Shown: one piece after another, positions 24,733 through 32,319 of the stretch
Numbering within the stretch: position 1 is the stretch's first letter
How the letters are laid out: every line of letters starts with the position of its first letter
Source: Nocardiopsis sp. FR4
Lineage (GTDB): Bacteria; Actinomycetota; Actinomycetes; Streptosporangiales; Streptosporangiaceae
Direction: 5' to 3'
Assembly: GCF_009830945.1 (NCBI RefSeq)
Contig: NZ_VWVV01000018.1
Location: 62,001-126,000 of the forward strand
DNA: 64,000 bases
Made by a program: the position numbers and the translations under genes
Notes under the pieces: model-generated
Databases searched by the model: none
What the model saw: only the letters and a program-made list of their open reading frames with translations
Told to the model about the DNA's origin: nothing

Positions 24733-26307
24733 TCAGTCGGTGAACAGTTCGACGATCCGCACGATCTCGCGCGGCTCGCCCTCCGGGGCCTCCTCCTCGG
24801 CGAAGGTCACCTCCACGATCACCACCGGGCCCCACGCGAGGTAGTCCACGAAGTCGGCTCCGGTGAGCTCCCAGGTGCCGCGCCCCTCCTCGTCGAGGAA
24901 GACGTGGTCGGGGGCGGCGCAGAACTTGGCGCACAGCACCTCGGCGTCGGCGGGGATGACCGCCTCGCCGGGCTCGCCGGCCTCCTGCCACTGTTCGGCC
25001 CAGGCGCTGTGGCTGGGCACCCCCTGGCCGCGGACCGGCTCGTCCTCGCGGTCGACCGGGGTGTAGACCCAGGGCCCCGTCTCGGGGGAGTCCTGTTCGG
25101 CCGGGTCGAAGCGCACGACCATGGTCAGCGGGCCAGCCTCGGGCGAAGGGCTCTCCTCGACGGGCTCCTCCTCGGCGGAGTCGGAGACCAGGGCGTCCTC
25201 CTCGTCCGGGCCGAGCACCTGGGACAGGCCCCACACGCCGGCGCCGGCCAGGCCCAGGGCGAGCGCCGCGCTGCCCGCCAGGAACAGGGCGCGGGCGGGG
25301 CGGCGGTTGGACATCCGCCCCTCCAGCCGGATGACCTCGGGCACCCGGGCGGGCGGTTCCACGGCGTGCCACTCGCGCTCCAGGATCAGCGCCAGTTCGT
25401 CGCGGCCGGGGGAGGACCCCGGGGCCTCGGGCTCCTGCCCGGCGCCGACGGCGTTCTCGGCCTGCCACACCGCGATGGCCGCGCCGATCACCTCGCGCAG
25501 GCTGGGGCGGCGGTGGGGGTCGGGGTCCAGGGCGCGCGCGACCACCGGCCGCAGCCCCCGGGCGAGGCCGTCCAGGTCGAAGGCGCCGCGCGCGGCGCGC
25601 TCGGCGATCTCCGCGGGTTCGCCCGGGCCGAAGGGCAGGCGGCCCGTTCCGGCGAAGGCGACGATGGCGCCCCAGGCGAACACGTCGGCGGCGGGGGTGG
25701 CCGCCCCGCCCCGGAAGCGCTCGGGGCTCAACCAGGTGGCGCCCGCCCCGTGCATCCGCTCCGCCGAGGCGGCCACCGCGCAGTCCATGATGTGCGGGCC
25801 GTGCGACTCCAGCAGGATTTCGCCGGGGCGCAGGGACCCGTGCGCGACCCCCCGGGCGTGCAGGGCGGACAGGCCCTCGGCCAGGCCGGTGGCCAGGGCG
25901 ATCAGCTTGCCGGTGCCCAGTCCGCCGCGTTTGGTGACGTAGTGCGAGAGCCGCTCGCCCGCCAGGTAGGGCATGGCCAGCCAGGGCGGGTTGGCCTGGC
26001 TGTCGAAGGCCAGGGGGACGACCACGCGTTGGGGGTCGACGTTGGACAGGGCCCGCAGGCGCTGATCCAGGGCGGGGTAGACGTCGGGGGAGTCCAGCTC
26101 GGGGGAGGCGAGCGTCTTCACGGCGACCAGGCGGTCGCCCGCGTTGGGGGAGGCGGTGTCCACGGCGGCGTAGACGGTGCCGGTGGCCCCCTGCCCCAGG
26201 CGTCCGAGGACGAGGTAGGGGCCGATCCGCGACGGGTCGTCCGGATAGAGGGGTGCCAGGTCCGGCGGTACCAGTACGGAGATCTCTCGGGGAGAACGAG
26301 GGCTCAT
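24733..26307 (-). CDS. membrane receptor-like pseudokinase (Ser/Thr kinase fold)
   Basis: 524 residues. The N-terminal part (about 25-300) has the bacterial Ser/Thr kinase fold: glycine loop GQGATGTVY at 38-46, VAVK lysine K64, and an APE-like WLSPE at 192-196. The catalytic loop HRDLKPxN reads HGSLRPGE (156-163), so the catalytic Asp is Ser158 and the Lys is Arg160. DFG reads DCA (175-177), and the expected alpha-C glutamate is not seen. ATP binding may survive, but phosphotransfer is unlikely. A transmembrane helix (about 340-360) is followed by an acidic stretch and a roughly 155-residue extracellular domain with two cysteines (LCAKFC). ATG start with AGGAC upstream. No kinase or ligand gene is nearby; a signalling-scaffold role is inference. 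Confidence 0.85.
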   Translation of the reverse strand: MSPRSPREISVLVPPDLAPLYPDDPSRIGPYLVLGRLGQGATGTVYAAVDTASPNAGDRLVAVKTLASPELDSPDVYPALDQRLRALSNVDPQRVVVPLAFDSQANPPWLAMPYLAGERLSHYVTKRGGLGTGKLIALATGLAEGLSALHARGVAHGSLRPGEILLESHGPHIMDCAVAASAERMHGAGATWLSPERFRGGAATPAADVFAWGAIVAFAGTGRLPFGPGEPAEIAERAARGAFDLDGLARGLRPVVARALDPDPHRRPSLREVIGAAIAVWQAENAVGAGQEPEAPGSSPGRDELALILEREWHAVEPPARVPEVIRLEGRMSNRRPARALFLAGSAALALGLAGAGVWGLSQVLGPDEEDALVSDSAEEEPVEESPSPEAGPLTMVVRFDPAEQDSPETGPWVYTPVDREDEPVRGQGVPSHSAWAEQWQEAGEPGEAVIPADAEVLCAKFCAAPDHVFLDEEGRGTWELTGADFVDYLAWGPVVIVEVTFAEEEAPEGEPREIVRIVELFTD

Positions 26308-26674
26308 GGGTGTCCTGTCGATGCTTCATGGGCCGGTGGACGGCTGAGTGTCCCGACATCGTAGTGAAGATCCCGCTATACAGTGATTCTCCTGCAGAGC
26401 GGGCCCCGCGTCGATCCCCGTGTCCCGCCCCGGCCACCGGGGCCCGGGCGGGCCGAACGTGACCGGCGCCACCGGAGGCCGGACCGTGGCGTCTCCGCCC
26501 GACCCCCTGGGGAACACGATAGGGTCGGCCGAAACCGGCCAGGCCCGCGTACCGCGGCAAGCACGGCCGCCCCCGGGACGTGTTCGGTGGGTGTACACGC
26601 CCCCCGGCCCGGCGCGTGCGCGAGCGGCCGTCCCACACCCTCGAAACCACCCTCTATCTGCCCACGGAGCCCGC
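26308..26674. other. divergent intergenic region, pseudokinase / DUF948 gene
   Basis: 367 bp without a gene. An A+T-rich patch near 26358-26392 contains TATACAG and GTAGTGA and is the likely promoter zone for one or both directions. TAGGGT near 26520 could serve the rightward gene. In Streptomyces rpsD lies just upstream of the DUF948 gene; it is not here. Confidence 0.4.
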
Positions 26675-27067
26675 ATGCTTACCGGAGGAGAGGTCGCCGC
26701 GCTCGTCGCCGCGGTGGTCTGGGCGGTGCTGGCCACGTTCCTGTGCGTGGCGATCGTCAAACTGATCAAGCTCATCAACGAGGCGACCCGCGTCGTCTCG
26801 GAACTGGGGGAGCGCACCCCGCCGCTGCTGGACGACGTCGCCTCCACGGTGGAGCGCACCAACACCTCCCTCGAACGCGTGGAGGAGATCACCGCCAACG
26901 TCCAGGCCAGCTCCGAGGACGTCTCCACGGTCACCGCGCTGACCCGCTCGGTGCTCACCGGACCGCTGGTGAGGGTGGCCTCGCTGTCCTACGGCGTACG
27001 CCGCGTGCTCGGCCAGCGCCGGGCCCTGGCGGTGGTCCGCGCCCGCCGCAGGAGGGGGAGCCGGTGA
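26675..27067 (+). CDS. DUF948 membrane protein
   Basis: 130 residues. One N-terminal transmembrane helix (GEVAALVAAVVWAVLATFLC region, about 5-28) is followed by an amphipathic, probably coiled-coil segment (DDVASTVERTNTSLERVEEI) and a basic tail. This matches DUF948, a family of unknown function conserved upstream of alaS in actinobacteria. ATG 26675 with GGAG 8 bp upstream is preferred over longer open frames. It overlaps the next gene by 4 bp (GTGA). Confidence 0.85.
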   Translation: MLTGGEVAALVAAVVWAVLATFLCVAIVKLIKLINEATRVVSELGERTPPLLDDVASTVERTNTSLERVEEITANVQASSEDVSTVTALTRSVLTGPLVRVASLSYGVRRVLGQRRALAVVRARRRRGSR

Positions 27068-27330
27068 TCGGCAGACTGTTCTACCTCGCGGCGGGGGCCG
27101 TGATCGGCGGTTACGCGGTCCACCGGGTCAACCGGGCCCGGCGCGCGCTGACGCCGGGCGGCATCGCCGAACGCGTCGAGGGCCAGGTCACCGAGTACCG
27201 GAGCGCCCTGCGCGAGCTCAACGAGGACCTGGCCCGGGCGGTACGCGAACAGGAGGAGGAGTTGCTGCGCCGGTACGCCCCTGGCCGGCGGGCCCTGCCC
27301 GGGGCCGGGGAGGACCCGGAGGCGTCCTGA
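27064..27330 (+). CDS. DUF6167-like small membrane protein
   Basis: 88 residues. A short N-terminal hydrophobic helix (LFYLAAGAVIGGYAV) is followed by an HRVNRARRALTP motif and an acidic amphipathic helix. It is the usual partner of the DUF948 gene before alaS in actinobacteria. The GTG start overlaps the DUF948 stop and has AGGAGGGGG upstream. Function unknown; co-translation suggests the two proteins work together (inference). Confidence 0.8.
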   Translation: MIGRLFYLAAGAVIGGYAVHRVNRARRALTPGGIAERVEGQVTEYRSALRELNEDLARAVREQEEELLRRYAPGRRALPGAGEDPEAS

Positions 27331-27435
27331 GGTCGGGGGCGTCGCGGGAGGTTCCGTGGATCGTGAGGTGTTTTCCGTGCCGCCTGGGTAGGAGGCGGGC
27401 ATAGGAGCGTTCCCCCATCGGATGGAGACCGTCTC

Positions 27436-28032
27436 ATGTATCCGCAGCAACCTTCGAACGATCCGAACCAGGGCGGACAGCAGCCCGGAGGGTCCTACCC
27501 GTCCGGCCAGTACCCGCAGGATCCGGCGTACCAGGGCGGCTACCAGCAGCCCCCCTACGCCCCGGAGGCGGGGAGCCCGGCCAAGATGCCGGGCACGGCC
27601 GTCACCGTGCGGGTGCTGATGTTCATCGGTGGTGTGTGCGGCCTGCTCCTGGGTGTGCTCATGTGGCTCGCCGCCGCCATGGCCTCGGGCGACAACGAGT
27701 TCAGCCAGGAGTTCCAGCGGGGGATGGAGGAGAGCGGCCTGCGGATATCCGGCGGAGAGGCCGGAACCCTGTTCTTCCTCGTGGGCCTCGTTCCGTTCGT
27801 CTACGGGGTCGTCTCCGTCGCGCTGGCCTCGTTCATGGGCCGCCGCAGCCCCGTCATCCTGTGGTCGGTGGTGGTCTTCCAGGCCCTGGCCGCCCTGGTC
27901 CTGATCCTGGGCGTGCTCTCCGGCGGTATCGGATCGCTGATCCCGCTGGCCGTCACGATCGCCATGATCGTGCTCATGCTCTTGGCGGGCACGCGCGCCT
28001 ACTACTCGCGTCCGGCCCCCGGCGCCTACTAG
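27436..28032 (+). CDS. small four-helix membrane protein with Gln/Pro/Gly-rich N-terminus
   Basis: 198 residues, not assigned to a family. Residues 1-50 are low-complexity and rich in P, Q, G and Y. Four hydrophobic segments follow: about 57-80, 110-133, 140-162 and 165-187, joined by short loops, so it is an integral membrane protein with a flexible cytosolic N-terminus. ATG 27436 follows GGAGA. The proline/glutamine-rich head plus a small TM bundle is common among uncharacterised actinobacterial proteins. It has its own terminator and lies between the DUF6167 gene and alaS. Confidence 0.75.
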   Translation: MYPQQPSNDPNQGGQQPGGSYPSGQYPQDPAYQGGYQQPPYAPEAGSPAKMPGTAVTVRVLMFIGGVCGLLLGVLMWLAAAMASGDNEFSQEFQRGMEESGLRISGGEAGTLFFLVGLVPFVYGVVSVALASFMGRRSPVILWSVVVFQALAALVLILGVLSGGIGSLIPLAVTIAMIVLMLLAGTRAYYSRPAPGAY

Positions 28033-28554
28033 GGACGCCGCGGGCACCGTCCGGGGACCGGCCGCCGGCCGGTCCCCGGCGCGTGTGCGCGACCGCCTCC
28101 CCGGCTCCCCGGCGTCCCCTGCGCGACCCTCCGCGGAGCCGTCCCTCACACAGCGGGTTACGGAAAGGCCGAAATCTCCTCCCCTCGCGGCCCCGTGTCC
28201 CCTCGGACCCGGAAGACCCGTCCGCCGCTCCGGCCGGACACCCGGTCATGCCCGCGCCCGGGCCCGCCACCGGCGCAGGGAGAAGACGGCACCCCCGCCG
28301 CCCGTTTCCGGGGGCGTCCCCGCGCCCGGGCCTCTCCCCGCCGGGGCCCGGGGGTGGCCAGCGGCGATAGCCTGGGAACGACCCGGCCGCCGCCGTCGTC
28401 ATCCCGGGACGGACCTCCGGCGGCCACCCGCAAACCACGCGCGCTGGCGTCGAGGTCCCCTCTACGATGGGCCCCTACCGACCACGCGTGAGACGGTCCC
28501 ACGCCGGGACAGACACGTCGCCCCGGGCGGCGGAGCTAGCACAGGAGGGCATCA
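28033..28554 (+). other. 522-bp region upstream of alaS
   Basis: No gene beyond the hairpin above. TACGAT near 28466-28471, about 85 bp before alaS, is a -10 candidate without a clear -35. I saw no T-box-like specifier structure. Confidence 0.35.
28051..28079 (+). terminator. 13-bp perfect hairpin terminator
   Basis: CCGGGGACCGGCC (28051-28063) pairs perfectly with 28067-28079 over a 3-nt loop, 18 bp after the membrane-protein stop. Confidence 0.6.
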
Positions 28555-31224
28555 ATGGAGACGGCAGAGATCGCGCGCCGCTTCCTCAGTTTCTTCGAGA
28601 AGAACGGACACACCGTGGTGCCCTCGGCAAGCCTCATCGCCGAGGACCCCACGCTGCTGCTGGTGCCCGCGGGCATGGTTCCGTTCAAGCCCTACTTCCT
28701 GGGCCAGCGCACGCCTCCCTACGACACCGCCACCAGTGTGCAGAAGTGCATCCGGACCAAGGACATCGAGGAGGTCGGCAAGACCTCCCGGCACGCGACC
28801 TTCTTCCAGATGCTGGGCAACTTCTCCTTCGGCGCCTACTTCAAGGAGCAGGCCATCCCCCTGGCCTGGGAGCTGGTCACCACGCCGGTGGCCGAGGGCG
28901 GCTTCGGCATCGACCCCGAGAAGCTCTGGGTGACCGTCTACCTCGACGACGACGAGGCGGAGGCCATCTGGCGCGAGAAGGTGGGCGTGCGGCCCGAGCG
29001 CATCCAGCGCATGGGCATGGAGGAGAACTACTGGTCGATGGGCGTGCCCGGCCCCTGCGGCCCCTGCTCGGAGATCTTCTACGACCGCGGCCCCGAGTAC
29101 GGCGCCGACGGAGGCCCGCAGGCGGACGAGAACCGCTACATCGAGATCTGGAACCTCGTCTTCATGCAGTACGAGCGGGGTGAGGGCGGCGACAAGGGCG
29201 GCTTCCCGATCCTCGGCGAACTGCCCAAGAAGAACATCGACACCGGGCTGGGCCTGGAGCGCCTGGCCGCGGTCCTGCAGGGCGTCGACAACATCTACGA
29301 GACCGACATCATCGGCCGCGTCCTGCACCGCGCCGCCGAGCTGACCGGCACCCGCTACGGCGAGGACGCCGAGCGCGACGTCATGCTCCGCGTGGTCGCC
29401 GACCACGTGCGCAGCGCCGTCATGCTCGTCGGCGACGGCGTGCGGCCCGGCAACGAGAAGGCCGGGTACGTCCTGCGCCGCATCCTGCGCCGCTCCATCC
29501 GCAACCTGCGCCTGCTCTCGGGTGGGGACACCGCCTTCATGCACGAGCTGACCGAGGTCAGCATCGACGCCATGAAGGACATCTACCCCGACCTGCTGGA
29601 CCGGGCCGACGTCATCCACGGGGTCATCGACACCGAGGAGCGCAACTTCGCCGACACCCTGCGCGCGGGCACGGCGCTGTTCGGCCGCGCGGCCGAGCGC
29701 ACCCGCGCCGCGGGCGGCACCGTCTTCTCCGGGTCGGACGCCTTCCAGCTGCACGACACCTACGGCTTCCCCATCGACCTGACCCTGGAGATGGCGGCCG
29801 AGCAGGGGCTGTCGGTGGACGAGAAGACCTTCCGCGAGCTCATGCAGCGCCAGAAGGACACCGCCAAGGCCGACGCCAAGGCCAAGAAGCTCGGCAACGC
29901 CGACATCTCCCTGTACGCGAGACTGCTGGAGGGCGCCGGGGCGACCGACTTCCTCGGCTACACCGACGCCGCGAGCGAGGCCCAGGTCAAGGGCATCGTC
30001 GTCGACGGCGCCGCGGCGCCCGCGGCCCGCGCGGGCGACAAGGTCGAGATCGTGCTGGACCGCACCCCGTTCTACGCCGAGAGCGGCGGCCAGCTCGCCG
30101 ACACCGGCACCCTGAGCGTGGACGGGCGCGGCGTCGTGGACGTGGAGGACGTGCAGAAGCCGCTGCCCGGCCTGTTCGTGCACCGCGGCACCGTCCGCTC
30201 GGGCGAGGTGGTCCTGGACGACACCGTCCACGCCGCCATCGACACCGGCCGCAGGCACGCCATCGAGCGCTCGCACTCGGCCACCCACCTCATCCACGCG
30301 GCGCTGCGCAACTCGCTGGGCCCCTCCGCCGGGCAGGCCGGTTCGGAGAACCGCCCCGGCCAGCTGCGGTTCGACTTCACCGCCGAGGCCGCGCTGGGCG
30401 GCGACCGCCTGGCCGAGGTCGAGGAGGAGGTCAACAGCGTCCTGGCGGGCGACATCCCGGTGCAGACCGAGGAGAAGGACCTGGACGAGGCGCTGAGGAT
30501 GGGCGCCCTGGCCATGTTCGGCGAGAAGTACGGCGACCGCGTGCGCGTCGTGGAGATGAGCGACTACTCCGTCGAGCTGTGCGGCGGCACCCACGTGCCC
30601 TCCACCGCCAGGCTGGGCATCGTCAAGCTCCTGGGCGAGTCCTCCGTGGGCTCGGGCGTGCGGCGCGTGGAGGCGGCCGTGGGCGTGGACGCCTTCCGGC
30701 GCCTGTCCAAGGAGTCGGCTCTGGTCGGCCAGCTCTCCGAGCAGCTCAAGGCCCCGCGCGAGGACCTGCCCGAGCGGATCGACGCCCTCGTCTCCCGGCT
30801 GCGCGCGGCGGAGAAGGAGATCGAGAGGATGCGCGCCGAGCAGGTGCTCCAGGCGGCCGGTTCCCTCGCCGAGAAGGCCCGCCGCCACGGCGGCGCCCTC
30901 GTCGTCGCCACCCCGGCTCCGGAGGGCACCAGCGGCGACGACCTGCGCAGGCTCGTGACCGACGTGCGCGGTCGCCTCGGCGAGGCCGAGCCCGTGGTCG
31001 TGGCGATGACCGCCGTGCCCAAGGACCGCCCGGTCGTGGCGATCGCGGTGAACAAGGCCGCGCAGAGGGCCGGGATCAAGGCGGGCGACCTGGTGGGCGT
31101 CGCGGCCCGCGCCCTCGGCGGCGGTGGCGGCGGCAAGCCCGACATCGCCCAGGGCGGCGGCAGCGACCCCGCCAAGGTCGACGAGGCCCTGCGCGCGGTC
31201 GAGGAGCGCGTGGCCGGGGCCTGA
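28555..31224 (+). CDS. alaS: alanine--tRNA ligase
   Basis: Charges tRNA-Ala and edits mischarged Ser/Gly. The class II catalytic core starts at residue 1 (motif 2 segment [20 protein letters not shown]). The editing-domain zinc site is present ([13 protein letters not shown] and later ELCGGTHV), and a C-terminal coiled-coil/C-Ala domain ends in [15 protein letters not shown]. At 889 residues it is full length. ATG 28555 with AGGAGG 6 bp upstream. It is separated from ruvX by a terminator, unlike the tight coupling seen in some relatives. Confidence 0.97.
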   Translation: METAEIARRFLSFFEKNGHTVVPSASLIAEDPTLLLVPAGMVPFKPYFLGQRTPPYDTATSVQKCIRTKDIEEVGKTSRHATFFQMLGNFSFGAYFKEQAIPLAWELVTTPVAEGGFGIDPEKLWVTVYLDDDEAEAIWREKVGVRPERIQRMGMEENYWSMGVPGPCGPCSEIFYDRGPEYGADGGPQADENRYIEIWNLVFMQYERGEGGDKGGFPILGELPKKNIDTGLGLERLAAVLQGVDNIYETDIIGRVLHRAAELTGTRYGEDAERDVMLRVVADHVRSAVMLVGDGVRPGNEKAGYVLRRILRRSIRNLRLLSGGDTAFMHELTEVSIDAMKDIYPDLLDRADVIHGVIDTEERNFADTLRAGTALFGRAAERTRAAGGTVFSGSDAFQLHDTYGFPIDLTLEMAAEQGLSVDEKTFRELMQRQKDTAKADAKAKKLGNADISLYARLLEGAGATDFLGYTDAASEAQVKGIVVDGAAAPAARAGDKVEIVLDRTPFYAESGGQLADTGTLSVDGRGVVDVEDVQKPLPGLFVHRGTVRSGEVVLDDTVHAAIDTGRRHAIERSHSATHLIHAALRNSLGPSAGQAGSENRPGQLRFDFTAEAALGGDRLAEVEEEVNSVLAGDIPVQTEEKDLDEALRMGALAMFGEKYGDRVRVVEMSDYSVELCGGTHVPSTARLGIVKLLGESSVGSGVRRVEAAVGVDAFRRLSKESALVGQLSEQLKAPREDLPERIDALVSRLRAAEKEIERMRAEQVLQAAGSLAEKARRHGGALVVATPAPEGTSGDDLRRLVTDVRGRLGEAEPVVVAMTAVPKDRPVVAIAVNKAAQRAGIKAGDLVGVAARALGGGGGGKPDIAQGGGSDPAKVDEALRAVEERVAGA

Positions 31225-31830
31225 CCGCGTCGGGCGGCCACCGGTCCTGTCCGCGGGCGTGTGCGGTGATCCTGCGATCTCGCACACGCCCGACGCGTGT
31301 CCGCGCTCCGGGGCGGGCCACCCCACGGGCCCGGATCCGGAACACGGCGGTGAGATGCCGTGACAAGCCGCAGCGGGTCGGTAACGTCGCCACATGTGAC
31401 GATGCGGAGAATCGCGACGTTCCCGGACACGGTGCCCGGCGGGAGACGGCCCGCCGCCGCGCGCGGTGGAGCCGTCGGCCGCGCCGCGCGCCACGGCCCC
31501 GTGAGGGCCCGTTCGCGCCGGGACGGCGCCGAAGTGACTTACACTCGGACGGAACGCGTCCTGCCCCGGCCACGCCGGGGCAGCCTCCCGCCGGGTCGGC
31601 AGGGCGACCTGCGTCCCCGTACGGCGACTGTTGTCGGCGAGGCTGCGTACCGTCATCGAATCGGGCATACTGTGGCGCGTCACAGCCGATCACACGGCTG
31701 TCTGTGCGGACTCTCCCGCGATCCAGCTGACGAACAGGACCACCGTGTTGAGGATTTCCCCATCGCGGTGCTGTGCCGACAACGGTACGGCCCGCCCGTG
31801 CACTGCCCCCGGTCGCGGGGAGAGGTCCTC
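31225..31830 (+). other. 606-bp region between alaS and ruvX
   Basis: Besides the alaS terminator I see only promoter-like hexamers (TTACACT near 31536, CATACT near 31667) and a short ORF from GTG 31745 (or TTG 31748) to the TGA at 31832-31834. That ORF overlaps the ruvX start and includes a CC pair (…SRCCADNG…). The ORF is unproven; it could be a leader peptide or chance. Confidence 0.35.
31255..31291 (+). terminator. alaS terminator, 11-bp perfect stem
   Basis: GGGCGTGTGCG (31255-31265) is perfectly complementary to 31281-31291, with a 15-nt loop, 31 bp after the stop. Confidence 0.55.
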
Positions 31831-32319
31831 TTGAGGCACGGTGTGCGCCTGGCCGTCGATCCGGGCAACGCCCGCATCGGAGTCGCCGCCAGCGACCCGA
31901 GCGGTATGCTCGCCAGCCCGGTCGAGACGGTCCCGCGCGGCCGCGGCGACCTCCAGCGAATCGCGCTGCTGGTCCTGGAACGGCAGGCGAGAGAGGTCGT
32001 TGTGGGCTACCCTGCCTCACTGTCAGGAGAGGAGGGGCCGGCGGCCCGATCCGCGCGGGAGTTCGCGAACGCGCTCGCGAAGCTCCTGCACCCCGTCCCC
32101 GTCCGCCTGGTCGACGAACGCCTCACCACGGTGACCGCCCAGGGACAGCTGCTCTCCGGAGCCTCCTTCGCCAAGAAGGGCGCGAGGGGAGGCCGGGCCC
32201 GCCGGTCGGTCATCGACCAGGCGGCGGCCACCGTGCTCCTCCAGAGCGCCTTGGACCAGGAACGGTCAACAGGCCACCCCCCGGGCGAGATCGTCCGCTC
32301 CAGCCAGGGAGAAGAATGA
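31831..32319 (+). CDS. ruvX: Holliday junction resolvase RuvX / YqgF
   Basis: RNase H-fold nuclease implicated in pre-16S rRNA maturation and recombination. The fold and acidic active site are seen in RLAVDPGNARIGVA (Asp), VVVGYPASLSGEEG and RLVDERLTT. At 162 residues it is normal. I chose TTG 31831 because GGAGAGG lies just upstream and the product starts like relatives (MRHGVRLAVD). A GTG at 31843 would trim four residues. The stop overlaps the mltG ATG (ATGA), indicating coupling. Confidence 0.9.
   Translation: MRHGVRLAVDPGNARIGVAASDPSGMLASPVETVPRGRGDLQRIALLVLERQAREVVVGYPASLSGEEGPAARSAREFANALAKLLHPVPVRLVDERLTTVTAQGQLLSGASFAKKGARGGRARRSVIDQAAATVLLQSALDQERSTGHPPGEIVRSSQGEE

Noticed and set aside
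28033..28554. T-box or tRNA-like leader before alaS
   Set aside because: No specifier loop or conserved T-box sequence could be found by eye.
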